A DNA stretch of 64,000 nucleotides from Verrucomicrobiota bacterium (GCA_003221195.1 QHQO01000020.1:1-64000), one strand, 5' to 3'; shown: positions 37,078 to 47,605, numbered from the stretch's first letter. Notes: generated by a model from the letters alone, not told the origin. Made by a program: numbers and translations.

Positions 37078-39030
37078 TCAAATTTGAAATTCTCCTGATT
37101 GTTTGCTCAGAATCGACAATACAGCATTGGCAACTTCCTGGACGCCCACTGCCTTCATGCAGCGAAAATCAATCGGGCATTCGCGCAAAAAGCAGGGGCT
37201 GCATTCGACATGATGTCGCAAGACGATGTGACCATCGCCGAGTGGGCCAGTGAGACGGGGTTCTGTTGAGCCGAAGATGCCGACGACTGGCACACCCAAC
37301 AATGCAGCGAGATGCATCGCGCCAGTATCGTTCGTAAGCAATAAACAGCATTCGCGCAGCTCGTCGATCAGTTGCTCGAGCGTCGTCTGGCCGACTCGAT
37401 TCACGCAGTGATCACCAAGGGCGGCCGCGATCTCGGCACCAACCGCGGCGTCGCGTGGCGTTCCAAGCAGAATCCATCGGGCGGACGATTGCGCGCTGAT
37501 TTTTTCGGCCGCCTCGGCGAATCGCTTCGGTAACCAACGTTTGGCGGGACCGTATTCGGCACCCGGGCAAAGACCGATTTTGATCGGTTGGCGGTTGATG
37601 GCCATTTGGACATTAGATGTCGAACGTAGAACACCTGCTCGCGAACTATGGGAGTCGAATGTGTCTGCGCCGCATTCGCGCGCGATACGGAGAAAACGGA
37701 GCGAATGATGTTCAGGCGGGCCTGGCTTTCTTGGGACCGGCACAATTTGGTTAAGCAACCAGCGTCGCGAATGGCCGCGGTAACCAACTCTGCGCGGAAT
37801 TCTGGTCAACCACGACTCCAAAGCAGCCCGTACCGAATTTGGAAAAAGGATCGCCACATCAAAAGACGGTTCTCGCCGAAGCAACCGGACAGATGAAAAG
37901 AGTTGGGGTCCTAGCATAACAATGATCGCGTCCACTTCAGGAACCAGCTTCCACATTGGCGCAATCTTCTCCGGGGCTGCGACCGTAACGCGCGCGTCGG
38001 GCCGTCCACTCTTTATTGCGCGAACTGCGGACACGCTCATCGCAGCATCACCCAGCCAATTACTTGAACGAATGAGAATTTGAAATGGCTTTAGGTCCTG
38101 AGGTGAAACGCCCGGTGGCAGATGGACGCCGCGTTTATACTGCGCGAGAAGGAAATTGGGCTGGGGCGTCTTCCAGCGATTGTGCACCCAAAACCAATCT
38201 TCCGGTGCGACGCGAATTTGTTGTTCGATGATCTGATTTATTTCTGCCGTGAGCGTGGCAACGGAGGCATCTGCCTTGGGCGGATCAAAGCGCTCGGTGA
38301 AAACCACGCGCCAACGCGCCAGACCCGTCGTGTAAACGCCTGCGGCGATTAGCGCCGCTCTGGTCCTCTTGGCAAGCAACGCGGGCAGGGGCGAAGTGGA
38401 CGCCAGCTTTCCGAAGAAAGGTGTCCACAGTCCGTGATCGCCAGCATGTTGGTCGGACAAAACACCGACGCCGCCGCCGGAACGCAGCAGGTCGATCACC
38501 GGTTGAAATCCTTGCTGGCGATCGAATAATTCCAAGCCGGTTTGGCCACGTGTCCGGCGCACGTGCGCGTCAATGAAGCGGTTACCAAGCTTCTGATAGA
38601 CGCTCGCATTGCGCACGTAACCGACGAACTTCGGCATCAATTGCGCAAACAATTCCCATGTTCCAAGATGACTCAAAACAAGCACTACCGGAACACCCGC
38701 GCGAAATTCTCGATCCATCGCCTCGATATTATCCACCTTGACCCGCTGCAGGATTTTTTCGGGCGGCATTGCGGTGAGTTTAACACTACAGAGAAGATTA
38801 GCGCCGAGTCGTTGGAAATGGCGGCGGACGAGGCGACGCATTTCTTGCGAGGTTTTTTCATTGGTAAACGCAATAGCAACGTTGCGTTTTGCCAGGCTGC
38901 GATATTTCCCGGACAAAAGCCATGCACAAAAACCGAGGAACTCCCCGGCGACAAAGAGAACCGGTAATGGTAGGCCGGCGGCGATTGCCGACCCCGCGCG
39001 GTAGAGAAGATAGACTACGAAATCGAGCAT
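37078..39030 (-). CDS. Fusion: LpxL/HtrB-like lysophospholipid acyltransferase plus GT9 (heptosyltransferase) domain
   Basis: N-terminal LSHLGTWELFAQLM and VGVLSDQHAGDHGLWTPFFGKLASTSPLPALLAKR; C-terminal RSSNWLGDAAMSVSAVRAIK and LLTNDTGAMHLAALLGVPVVGIFGSTEPRLTGP...CSPCFLRECP. Internal Met 39030 preferred over track start 39195, which overlaps the divergent GT2 gene. Confidence 0.88.
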   Translation of the reverse strand: MLDFVVYLLYRAGSAIAAGLPLPVLFVAGEFLGFCAWLLSGKYRSLAKRNVAIAFTNEKTSQEMRRLVRRHFQRLGANLLCSVKLTAMPPEKILQRVKVDNIEAMDREFRAGVPVVLVLSHLGTWELFAQLMPKFVGYVRNASVYQKLGNRFIDAHVRRTRGQTGLELFDRQQGFQPVIDLLRSGGGVGVLSDQHAGDHGLWTPFFGKLASTSPLPALLAKRTRAALIAAGVYTTGLARWRVVFTERFDPPKADASVATLTAEINQIIEQQIRVAPEDWFWVHNRWKTPQPNFLLAQYKRGVHLPPGVSPQDLKPFQILIRSSNWLGDAAMSVSAVRAIKSGRPDARVTVAAPEKIAPMWKLVPEVDAIIVMLGPQLFSSVRLLRREPSFDVAILFPNSVRAALESWLTRIPRRVGYRGHSRRWLLNQIVPVPRKPGPPEHHSLRFLRIARECGADTFDSHSSRAGVLRSTSNVQMAINRQPIKIGLCPGAEYGPAKRWLPKRFAEAAEKISAQSSARWILLGTPRDAAVGAEIAAALGDHCVNRVGQTTLEQLIDELRECCLLLTNDTGAMHLAALLGVPVVGIFGSTEPRLTGPLGDGHIVLRHHVECSPCFLRECPIDFRCMKAVGVQEVANAVLSILSKQSGEFQI

Positions 39031-39157
39031 TGCAGGACGAGCGGTATCTTGGGGCGGCGCGGCAGGGTAGATTTGCCTGTGGCTGCCTTCAACCAATATA
39101 ATATCCCCGGTGTCGCCATCGCCTTTCCACTCCACCAATGCCGATTTCGTTCGCGTT

Positions 39158-41518
39158 ATGTCGCGAAAGTTCGCAGGTGGCCGATTCCTTGTCATCGGCG
39201 CGAGCGCTCAGGAAGTTGGCCGTCAGTTTGCTGAAGCGAAAAGAGAAGTCTCCGTCGTGTTGTCTCCCAGTGACCTGGCGACAAAGCTGGGGCCGGGTGA
39301 GGCCACGGCGCACTTTGAAACCGCAGTTTGGTTTTATTCCTCTGGAGAAAACGATGATAATCGCATAGCGGAAGCGCTCTCGCGTTGCGCGGACAGGATT
39401 GTGCTCCTTCCCGGGCCCGGCGCTGAAGCTGCCAGGCGGCGTCCGCAACTCGTTCAGTGTTTCGAGCGCTTTGGACTACTGCCGGATTACGAATGCGACC
39501 TAATGGAATTAGATCCGGGAGCCCTATGTCTTCGACGCCAACCGAGTGTACCGCCCGGCGCGCTAACGCCGGTCGTGGAGGTGGCTTTTGCCAGACTCAA
39601 CAAAGCGCTGAGCGACTTGAAGGGATCATTTCAAATCCGTTGCTCTGAACTGGAAGGGGCGCACCGTCATATCGCTGCGCTGGAGGAGAAACTGCTCAAG
39701 CTCAAAGAATACCGGCGCGAATTGAAATTGCTAAACGAGCAGAAACGGACCATGCGGAAATCGCCGGAGCGCCGCGTGGGCCAGGTATTGCTCACGCCAT
39801 ATCGTCTTCCGGAAAAACTGGCAAAAACGGTTTGGAAAAAGCTCCGTCGACCCGCGCGAGAAAGTCGACGATCCGTCGCCCCAAGCGAATATCAGGAATG
39901 GTTCGAGCGGCATCGCGCAACTGCGCGCGACCTTGAGCGAATGCGAAATGAATCGCGTGCGTTTGCTTCGAAGCCGCTAATTAGCGTAATCATGCCAGTC
40001 TTCGACACACCTGTGCAGCGGCTTCAGGAAGCGATTGAATCAGTGCTCGCGCAGGTATACGAAAACTGGGAGCTCGTGTTAAGCGACGATGGATCGAGCG
40101 ACGCCGAGTTGCTCCAAGCGCTGCCTCTGCTGGCCGCTCGCGATCGGCGTATCATCCTGAAAAGCCTCGGAAAACATGAAGGCATTTCAGCGGCACTGAA
40201 TCAAGCGTTAACGCTCGCTAGCGGGGAGTGGGTCGCTTTTCTCGATCATGATGACGTCATCGAACCCGATGCGGTTTTCCAGATTGTGAAACTTTTGCAG
40301 ACCCATCCGGATGCCGATCTGATTTATTCCGATGAAGACAAGCTCGGCGAAGACGGCGTCGAGACTCCTTTATTTAAGCCAGATTGGTCGCCCGATTTTT
40401 TCCTTTCTTACAATTACGTTGGCCATTTAACCGCAGTGCGACGCGACATCGTGCAGCAGGCTGGCGGTTTCCTTTCACAATTCGATAGCGCCCAGGATTA
40501 CGACCTCTTCTTTCGCGTGATCGAGCAGACCAGGCGAATTCATCACATCCCCCGGGTCCTGTATCATTGGCGGCGCTCGGAGAGCTCCAGTGCGATCAGC
40601 GTTCGTCAAAAGCCCGAACAACTCGAGGCGTCGCGGCTTGCGATTGAAGCTCATCTGAAACGCCGCGGCGAGTCGGCTCATGTGGGTGTGGACTGGCGCA
40701 CCCACGCCTTCTGCGTCAGGCGCCGGCTGTTGGAAGCGAAGAAAATTTCGGTCATTGTTTCAACTTGCCACGGCTTCGAGTTGCTCGCGCGATGCATCGA
40801 AACCCTGACGAACAGAACAAGTTATCCGAATTATGAAATTGTGATCGTTAACCACGATGAGTTCCATGGCGCGTCAGCTTTTCCCTCGCATTTTCCATAT
40901 CGTACCGCGCGTTTCTCAGGCGAGGCCAATGATTCCGCGTTAAAAAATTTCGTGGTAAATCAAACAAACGACCCATGGATTCTTTTCCTGGGTGAAGGAA
41001 TCGAACCGATCGAACCGGACTGGCTGACCATCATGGCCGAGCACGTCCAACGGCCAGAAGTCGGCGTCGTAGGCGGGCGATTGCTGAATCCGAACGCTAC
41101 GGTTGAACACGCGGGGATGGTTGTGGGTGTGAATAAGACTGCGCAACCGGCTTTTCACGGTTTTCCGGCAGAACATCCTGGTGCGAATCGCCAATTGCAG
41201 GTGACTCGAAACTGCAGCGGCGTTTCGAGCGCGTGTATGCTCACGCGGCGTGACGTTTTTCAGGAAGCGGGCGGGTTCGATGAAAGCTTGGAAGGGGCAC
41301 TCGCCGATGTCGATCTTTGCCTTAAACTGCGTCAAGCTGGCTATTTAATTGTTTACACTCCGTTCGCAAAACTTTGCTGGCATCGAGCGCCATCCCATCA
41401 GGTCGACATGAAGGGTGAAGCGATTATGCGCGAGCGTTGGGCTGGCGTTTTGCGGCGTGACCCCTATTACAATCCAAATCTTTCTCGCGAACGAGCCGAT
41501 TTCTCGCTAGGCAAATAA
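39158..41518 (+). CDS. GT2-family glycosyltransferase with two GT-A-like segments
   Basis: PLISVIMPVFDTPVQRLQEAIESVLAQVYENWELVLSDDGSSD; FLDHDDVIEPDAVFQIV; second segment KISVIVSTCHGFELLARCIETLTNRTSYPNYEIVIVNHD...GGFDESLEGALADVDLCLKLRQAGY. Internal Met 39158 preferred. Confidence 0.92.
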   Translation: MSRKFAGGRFLVIGASAQEVGRQFAEAKREVSVVLSPSDLATKLGPGEATAHFETAVWFYSSGENDDNRIAEALSRCADRIVLLPGPGAEAARRRPQLVQCFERFGLLPDYECDLMELDPGALCLRRQPSVPPGALTPVVEVAFARLNKALSDLKGSFQIRCSELEGAHRHIAALEEKLLKLKEYRRELKLLNEQKRTMRKSPERRVGQVLLTPYRLPEKLAKTVWKKLRRPARESRRSVAPSEYQEWFERHRATARDLERMRNESRAFASKPLISVIMPVFDTPVQRLQEAIESVLAQVYENWELVLSDDGSSDAELLQALPLLAARDRRIILKSLGKHEGISAALNQALTLASGEWVAFLDHDDVIEPDAVFQIVKLLQTHPDADLIYSDEDKLGEDGVETPLFKPDWSPDFFLSYNYVGHLTAVRRDIVQQAGGFLSQFDSAQDYDLFFRVIEQTRRIHHIPRVLYHWRRSESSSAISVRQKPEQLEASRLAIEAHLKRRGESAHVGVDWRTHAFCVRRRLLEAKKISVIVSTCHGFELLARCIETLTNRTSYPNYEIVIVNHDEFHGASAFPSHFPYRTARFSGEANDSALKNFVVNQTNDPWILFLGEGIEPIEPDWLTIMAEHVQRPEVGVVGGRLLNPNATVEHAGMVVGVNKTAQPAFHGFPAEHPGANRQLQVTRNCSGVSSACMLTRRDVFQEAGGFDESLEGALADVDLCLKLRQAGYLIVYTPFAKLCWHRAPSHQVDMKGEAIMRERWAGVLRRDPYYNPNLSRERADFSLGK

Positions 41519-41536
41519 ATCATTGGCTAAAGTGAA

Positions 41537-42283
41537 ATGAGCAAGCACGAAGAAAATCTTTGGCAAGGTATCGACTCTGGGGCGCGAGGGAACCTAAACA
41601 CCCGAGATTACCGCACGGCATCCTTCACGCAGGAGCTTTCACAACGAGGCGTGGACGCAGGCGAACTCGCCGCTGCGAATCGGAGTCAGCGCGAGATTAA
41701 GAATGCTTGGATTCCGGGCGTGGAAATTTTCGCGCGAAAAGTTTACCCGCAGCGGCACCGTGGACTTTTCGGCGAATTTGTACGGCGCGAGGAAGGCATT
41801 CTCGCGCGGATTGGTCTCTGGCCCAAGCAATGGTCGGCTGCGCGGATGTTTTCGGGAACTGCCAAGGGTTTTCACGTGCATCCACCAACCATTCCGGAAA
41901 ATAGTGATCCGGTAGATTGGTTGCGCCGCTTGTATATCGATGAGCCTGATAATTATTCAGCGCGAAGTTATGACAACGAGCAATGGGACGTAATGTTTTT
42001 TATTCAGGGTCGCATCGAGATAATTCTGTTCGACATTCGCGCGGGACTACCGCGGCGAGTGATGCGCTTCTTTGTGGATGGCGACAATCATCGCGGCGAT
42101 AACAATGTCGGTATCGTAATTCCACCGGGCGTGGCGCACGCCATTCGCGTTGAAGGCACGGAAGACGTGATCATGGTTTATGGGACGAGCACAGTTTTCC
42201 GTCCCGAATTCGAAGGTCGCGTTGCGAGTGACGTGGAAACTGCCGCGCTCCCAGAATCGTGGCAAAAATTCCTATCGCCATAG
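41537..42283 (+). CDS. Cupin-fold protein related to dTDP-4-dehydrorhamnose 3,5-epimerase (RmlC-like)
   Basis: 248 aa; GFHVHPPTIPENSD...QWDVMFFIQGRIEIILFDIR...VIPPGVAHAIRVEGTEDVIMVYGTS. Confidence 0.75.
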   Translation: MSKHEENLWQGIDSGARGNLNTRDYRTASFTQELSQRGVDAGELAAANRSQREIKNAWIPGVEIFARKVYPQRHRGLFGEFVRREEGILARIGLWPKQWSAARMFSGTAKGFHVHPPTIPENSDPVDWLRRLYIDEPDNYSARSYDNEQWDVMFFIQGRIEIILFDIRAGLPRRVMRFFVDGDNHRGDNNVGIVIPPGVAHAIRVEGTEDVIMVYGTSTVFRPEFEGRVASDVETAALPESWQKFLSP

Positions 42284-42341
42284 CGGCGGTCTATGATGTC
42301 GCGTTAGGCGCACGGGGGCTCATGAAGGCGCCACTATTAAA

Positions 42342-43037
42342 ATGAAACGAAGTTTCGATCCAGCTGTGCTGGAGATGATGGATCGGGACCAGCCTCCCCC
42401 CGCCGAACTGGAACGCGATCTGGAACGTATTCGACAACTGAATCGCTGGTTCGGAAGCTATCATCTTGTATTGGGTTTTATACGCAGTTGGATCAGACCG
42501 GGCGACAAAATGCGTGTCGTCGACCTGGCAACGGGATCGGGCGATATCCCCCGATTGATTGTCGATTATGTGCGAAAGATCAGGGCCAAAGTAGAGATCG
42601 ATGCGTTGGATCGGCAGCCTGCCACATTGGAAATCGCCAGAAAACTGAGCGCCGATTATCCTGAGATTTCCTACCGTGAAGCCAACATTCTCGAATGGAA
42701 CCGTGTCGAATCATATGACATCACGCTTTGCACACTGGCGCTTCACCATTTCAGCAATGAAGACGCAGTGCGCCTCCTGCGCAGATGTTGCCAGGTGTCC
42801 AAAAGATTTGTCCTGGTGTCGGATTTACGACGTAGTTTTTCCCTTGTCGCAGGCATTTACGTTTTGACTACGCTGATTTTCCGCGAGCCGATGACGCGTT
42901 ACGATGCGCGGCTCTCTGCTGTTCGAGCCTTCTCCTTTTCTGAGATGCGTGATCTTGCCCTGCGGGCTGGATGGAAAAATTTCGGTCACAAGAAATTCCA
43001 CTTTGCCAGGCAAGGCATTTGGCTCGAATCAACGTGA
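42342..43037 (+). CDS. Class I SAM-dependent methyltransferase
   Basis: 231 aa; MRVVDLATGSGDIPRLIVDYV (motif I), EIDALDRQPATLEIARKL, DITLCTLALHHFSNEDAVRLLR. Confidence 0.92.
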   Translation: MKRSFDPAVLEMMDRDQPPPAELERDLERIRQLNRWFGSYHLVLGFIRSWIRPGDKMRVVDLATGSGDIPRLIVDYVRKIRAKVEIDALDRQPATLEIARKLSADYPEISYREANILEWNRVESYDITLCTLALHHFSNEDAVRLLRRCCQVSKRFVLVSDLRRSFSLVAGIYVLTTLIFREPMTRYDARLSAVRAFSFSEMRDLALRAGWKNFGHKKFHFARQGIWLEST

Positions 43038-43129
43038 CCCCATTTCTCTTCCGACCAGGAAAGCATTCGGAGGTTGTCCGGCCGTAGCTTTATGCGGAGG
43101 CTGAAAGGAATCTCTGGATATTTGATTCC

Positions 43130-43978
43130 ATGATCGACTCTGGTTCCAGGATGCGGATCATCACGACGATCGCCGAGGCGCAAGCGCAGTCGCATGCTAA
43201 ATGCCGTGTAATTGTTCCCACGATGGGCGCTCTGCACAAGGCGCATGGGGAAATGGTCCGGGTCGCACGCAAGCATGCTGGCTACGATGGCGAGGTGGCA
43301 TTGAGCATATTCGTTAATCCGTTGCAGTTTGAACCTGGAAGCGATTACGAACGCTATCCACGTTTGGAAAAAACGGACGAAGAATTTTGTCGGAATGCCG
43401 GGGTCGATCTTTTGTTCCGTCCGAGCGTTGCGGAGATGTACGCTGACGATCGCACCGTGTTTGTCGAGGAAACTTCTCTTTCAAATACATTGGAGGGCAA
43501 ATCGCGACCCGGACATTTCCGCGGTGTTTGCACAGTTGTCGCGAAGTTGTTCAACATTCTTTCAGCGGACGCCGCTTTGTTCGGTGAGAAGGATTTTCAG
43601 CAACTGGTGATCGTTCGGCGTATGGTGCGCGACCTCAATTTCAAGATCAACATTATTGCAGTGCCTACGGTGCGCGAAGAAGACGGCCTGGCATTCAGCT
43701 CGCGCAATCAATATTTGAATCCTGAAGAGCGCGAGCAGGCGGCCGCTTTGCACAAGGCTTTGCTGGCTGCGGAGAATGCCGGCAACAAATCCGCGAGAGA
43801 GATTGTCGATCTTGTTAGAAGAGTGATCAGTGAAGCGCCTCTGGGACGAATTGATTATGTGGAGCTGGTCGATGCGGAAACCTTGCGACCGATTAATACG
43901 GTCAGAACGAATTCGTTGCTCGCGGTTGCTGTGTTCTTCGGGAAAACTCGCCTGATCGACAATATCCGCTTGGGATGA
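43130..43978 (+). CDS. panC: Pantothenate synthetase
   Basis: 282 aa; VPTMGALHKAHGEMVRVAR, VALSIFVNPLQFEPGSDYERYPR, SRPGHFRGVCTVVAKLFNI, FGEKDFQQLVIVRRMVRDLN, SSRNQYL. Confidence 0.97.
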   Translation: MIDSGSRMRIITTIAEAQAQSHAKCRVIVPTMGALHKAHGEMVRVARKHAGYDGEVALSIFVNPLQFEPGSDYERYPRLEKTDEEFCRNAGVDLLFRPSVAEMYADDRTVFVEETSLSNTLEGKSRPGHFRGVCTVVAKLFNILSADAALFGEKDFQQLVIVRRMVRDLNFKINIIAVPTVREEDGLAFSSRNQYLNPEEREQAAALHKALLAAENAGNKSAREIVDLVRRVISEAPLGRIDYVELVDAETLRPINTVRTNSLLAVAVFFGKTRLIDNIRLG

Positions 43979-44058
43979 AGGAATACGTCGCGACGAGACA
44001 ATTCTATCTGCGTGTTTGAGCATTTAGCCCCAGCAGGCAAGATTGCTGCTTCACGGTC

Positions 44059-45651
44059 ATGAAGGAATACGATTTCGTGGTGATCGGCAGCGGTATCGCC
44101 GGCCTGAGTTTTGCATTGAAAGTGGCAATGCACGGCTCGGTGGCTGTGATGACGAAACGCAAAGGCTCCGACACAAACACCGCTTGGGCGCAAGGCGGGA
44201 TCGCCTGTGTGACGAGCGATGAAGATTCGTTTGAATTGCACGTGCATGACACGCTTGAAGCGGGAGCGGGTCTGTGTGATGAAGGAGTCGTACGCACGAT
44301 TGTGACTGAGGGTCCGGAGCGTATCCGCGAGCTGACTGAGCTCGGTCTGCAGTTCGATGAACGCGAGATTTCGGGACATCGCGAGCTTGATCTTGGCAAA
44401 GAGGGCGGTCATTCCAAGCGCCGGGTTCTGCACGTGCAAGACGTAACCGGGAAACAAATCGAAAACACCTTGTTGCGTGAACTGGGCCGACAATCTCATG
44501 TCCAGCTATTAGAAAATCACATGGCCGTGGATCTAATCACGGCAGCAAAGCTCGGGTTCGCGGCAGAAGATCGCTGTCTTGGTGTCTATGTCCTGGATGA
44601 AAAAACCGGAGAGGTAGAAACTATCCGTTCAGATCGGATCGTGCTTGCCACAGGCGGTTGCGGCAAAGTTTATCTGTACACGACGAATCCGGACGTTGCG
44701 ACCGGTGACGGTGTGGCGATGGCATGGCGTGCGGGCGTAGAGATTGCAAACATGGAGTTCATCCAGTTTCATCCCACCTGTCTTTTTCATCCACAGGCAA
44801 AATCGTTTCTCATTTCGGAGGCGGTACGCGGTGAAGGCGGAATCTTGCGCAATAACCGCGGCGAAGATTTCATGAAGCGCTACGACTCGCGCGGTTCGCT
44901 AGCGCCGCGCGATATTGTAGCACGCGCAATTGACGCGGAGATCAAGCGCTCAGGGGCCAAGTGCGTATTCTTGGATATCACGCATAGATCGCCGGAATTC
45001 GTTCAAGAGCGTTTCCCGCACATTTATCAGACATGTCTGCGGTTCGGGATCGATATGTCGAAGCAGGCGATTCCGGTAGTACCCGCTGCGCATTATCAAT
45101 GCGGGGGAATCAAAACGAACGTGAATGGCGTGACGAGTATGCCGGGACTGTATGCGATTGGGGAGGTCGCGTGTACTGGATTGCACGGAGCCAATCGGCT
45201 CGCGAGCAACTCGCTATTGGAAGGCCTGGTAGTGACGCATCGGGCCGCAATCACAGCCGTTCGGACCCGATCGGCTTCGAAACAAAAGATTCCGTTGCCG
45301 GAATGGAAATCGGGAAATGTGCAGGACGTCGATGAGTTGGTCGTGATTTATCATAACTGGGATGAGATCAGACGGTTGATGTGGGATTACGTCGGAATCG
45401 TCCGTACGGACAAGCGCCTCCAGCGCGCGAGCGCGCGACTGCGAAACTTGCTGCGCGAAATTCGCGAGTTCTATTGGAATTTCAAAGTATCCGTTGATCT
45501 GTTGGAGTTGCGCAATCTCGCAGCTGTCGCCTCTTTGATTGTTGATTCGGCGTTATATCGCAAAGAGAGTCGCGGGCTTCATTACACGCTGGATTATCCA
45601 GCGACGGACGATTTTCGATTCAAACGAGACACGGTGCTGAGCCGCGGCTAA
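44059..45651 (+). CDS. nadB: L-aspartate oxidase
   Basis: 530 aa; VIGSGIAGLSFALKVA, KGSDTNTAWAQGGIACV, HSKRRVLHVQDVTGKQIENTLL, EFIQFHPTCLFHP, HYQCGGIKTNVNGVTSMPGLYAIGEVACTGLHGANRLASNSLLEGLV. Confidence 0.97.
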   Translation: MKEYDFVVIGSGIAGLSFALKVAMHGSVAVMTKRKGSDTNTAWAQGGIACVTSDEDSFELHVHDTLEAGAGLCDEGVVRTIVTEGPERIRELTELGLQFDEREISGHRELDLGKEGGHSKRRVLHVQDVTGKQIENTLLRELGRQSHVQLLENHMAVDLITAAKLGFAAEDRCLGVYVLDEKTGEVETIRSDRIVLATGGCGKVYLYTTNPDVATGDGVAMAWRAGVEIANMEFIQFHPTCLFHPQAKSFLISEAVRGEGGILRNNRGEDFMKRYDSRGSLAPRDIVARAIDAEIKRSGAKCVFLDITHRSPEFVQERFPHIYQTCLRFGIDMSKQAIPVVPAAHYQCGGIKTNVNGVTSMPGLYAIGEVACTGLHGANRLASNSLLEGLVVTHRAAITAVRTRSASKQKIPLPEWKSGNVQDVDELVVIYHNWDEIRRLMWDYVGIVRTDKRLQRASARLRNLLREIREFYWNFKVSVDLLELRNLAAVASLIVDSALYRKESRGLHYTLDYPATDDFRFKRDTVLSRG

Positions 45652-45797
45652 TCTGTAGTTGGAATCGTCGATGCCGGTTTTTCTGAATTAAGCGCCTCGC
45701 CCGCGTGCTGGGATCATACAACATCATTGGCGTGTCGGATCCGAATTTCGGCTTGCCTAAGCGTTGGGAATCGGGTAGAGGGTGGCGGCGTTTGCTA

Positions 45798-46631
45798 ATG
45801 AGGAGACTTCTTGCGGCTTGTTTGAGTCTGGGGATTGCTTGCGCGGCTAAAGCCGATGAACAATCCACTTCCCCCTATGCGACGGCGGCCGACTTTGCGA
45901 AGTACGCAATGAAGCTGCGGGAGCAGGCGCTGCTCAAAGTAGAACCGCAGGTCTTTATCCCGACCAGCTCGCGTCCTGCGGTGCAGCGTTATCCTTGGAA
46001 GACCAATATCGTGACCACGGTATTCTGGGTCGGGGAACAAGCGGGAGGCAATAACCCCGTCCCGAACTACAGAAGTTCATGGGACGCGAACTGGACGAAC
46101 AACTACGGCGGCTTCGACAATCCAGATTCGTCGGCGCGACGAAGCTACATTCCGATTGCATTCATACCGCGACAAAATCCCTTCTACTGTGCCTTGCCGT
46201 ACAACGATGTGACGCACGGTCAGTTCAAGCCGGAAGCGCCACTGGTGATTCCCTGGTTTAAGCAAGCCTACACGGGACCGGGACAGTCAGTCTGCTGGCA
46301 CCGATGGCTCGCCATTCGCAAGGGCAATCGCACCTGTTATGCCCAATGGGAGGACTGCGGCCCGTTTCGCACAGACCATTTTCAGTACGTCTTTGGAAAT
46401 GAGCGTCCCAAACCAAACCTGAATCACGGTGCTGGGCTGGATGTTTCACCGGCCGTGCGCGATTACCTGGGACTGGCGCCAACCGACGTGACCGATTGGC
46501 AATTCGTCGAAGTTCGTGACGTGCCATCGGGGCCGTGGCGGAGCTACGGCGAAAATAACCACTTTGTCATCGCGCGTCGTCAGAACGAGCAGCGGATGGC
46601 AGACCGCGGCCTTGGCGCCGCGAAGAAGTAG
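45798..46631 (+). CDS. Exported hypothetical protein with a possible double-psi beta-barrel-like C-terminal region
   Basis: Signal peptide MRRLLAACLSLGIACAAKADE; CYAQWEDCGPF...GAGLDVSPAVRDYLGL resembles RlpA/expansin-type DPBB segments. Confidence 0.6.
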   Translation: MRRLLAACLSLGIACAAKADEQSTSPYATAADFAKYAMKLREQALLKVEPQVFIPTSSRPAVQRYPWKTNIVTTVFWVGEQAGGNNPVPNYRSSWDANWTNNYGGFDNPDSSARRSYIPIAFIPRQNPFYCALPYNDVTHGQFKPEAPLVIPWFKQAYTGPGQSVCWHRWLAIRKGNRTCYAQWEDCGPFRTDHFQYVFGNERPKPNLNHGAGLDVSPAVRDYLGLAPTDVTDWQFVEVRDVPSGPWRSYGENNHFVIARRQNEQRMADRGLGAAKK

Positions 46632-46648
46632 GCGTATTAAACGAAAGT

Positions 46649-47479
46649 CTAACCGCCTGGCGAAGACGCTGGCGAGGGAGTCGGAGAAGGGGATTCAGTA
46701 GCGCTCGCTGGAACAGTTCCGCCCGGCTGCGGACTCGGATGGGAGGGTCGAGCCGCCGCCATGCGAATCAATTCCGATACCGTGACGAATTTGAACCCTT
46801 TTGTCTCGAGCTCATCGAAAGTGGAAGGCATTGCTTCGATCGTCCCCGGGTGAATGTCGTGAGATAAAACGATCGAGCCGGGCCGCGTCTCCTTAAGAAT
46901 GCGAGCGCGGACCACAGCCGGGCCGGGCCGTTTCCAGTCATATGGATCGACATCCCAAAGAATGATGTCGTAACCGAATTCATCGTGAATCCAGCGTTTC
47001 TCGCGGGCCGTGATCGATCCATAAGGCGGCCGCAGCAACGTGGGCCGCTTGCCCGTGGCGTTCTTAATTGCATCATCGGTTTGTTGTAGTTGGCGGCGGA
47101 CGTTTTCGTCCGACATCTTACCAAAATTGGGATGCGACCAACTATGGTTCGCAATTTCATGACCTTCCTGCGCCGCCCGCGCAACGATCTCAGGATGTTC
47201 CGCGACGTTTTCGCCGATCACGAAGAACGTTGCCTTGATGTGGTGCGCAGCCAGCAAATCGAGTAATTTTGGGGTCAGCGTCGCGCTCGGTCCGTCGTCA
47301 AAGGTCATCGCGATATAGGGCCCATCGACATGGACCGAGTTGAATGTAATGCCCGGTTCCTCCGGCGTGGCTCGAGTCTCTCGCGTTGCACTTCGCTTTG
47401 CTGGCGTGGGTTCCGCTTCAAGCCCAAGGCTGAAGCTTAATATGGCGAAACAAAAGAACAGCAAACGATAAGCGGACAT
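46649..47479 (-). CDS. Polysaccharide deacetylase (NodB/CE4) family protein
   Basis: 276 aa; YIAMTFDDGPSATLTPKLLDLLAAHHIKATFFVIGENVAEHPEIVARAAQEGHEIANHSWSHPNF; RPPYGSI. Confidence 0.95.
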   Translation of the reverse strand: MSAYRLLFFCFAILSFSLGLEAEPTPAKRSATRETRATPEEPGITFNSVHVDGPYIAMTFDDGPSATLTPKLLDLLAAHHIKATFFVIGENVAEHPEIVARAAQEGHEIANHSWSHPNFGKMSDENVRRQLQQTDDAIKNATGKRPTLLRPPYGSITAREKRWIHDEFGYDIILWDVDPYDWKRPGPAVVRARILKETRPGSIVLSHDIHPGTIEAMPSTFDELETKGFKFVTVSELIRMAAARPSHPSPQPGGTVPASATESPSPTPSPASSPGG

Positions 47480-47605
47480 AAGTAGGAGCTTGGCGAAGGT
47501 GAACGCGTATCTGGCAGAGGCTAACAGTTACGCAAGGCGCTGCTCCCTCCCTTGCACGAGAGCGAAAACCCGCCGATTTTATTTGCGGCAGAAAACAAGG
47601 CCCAT

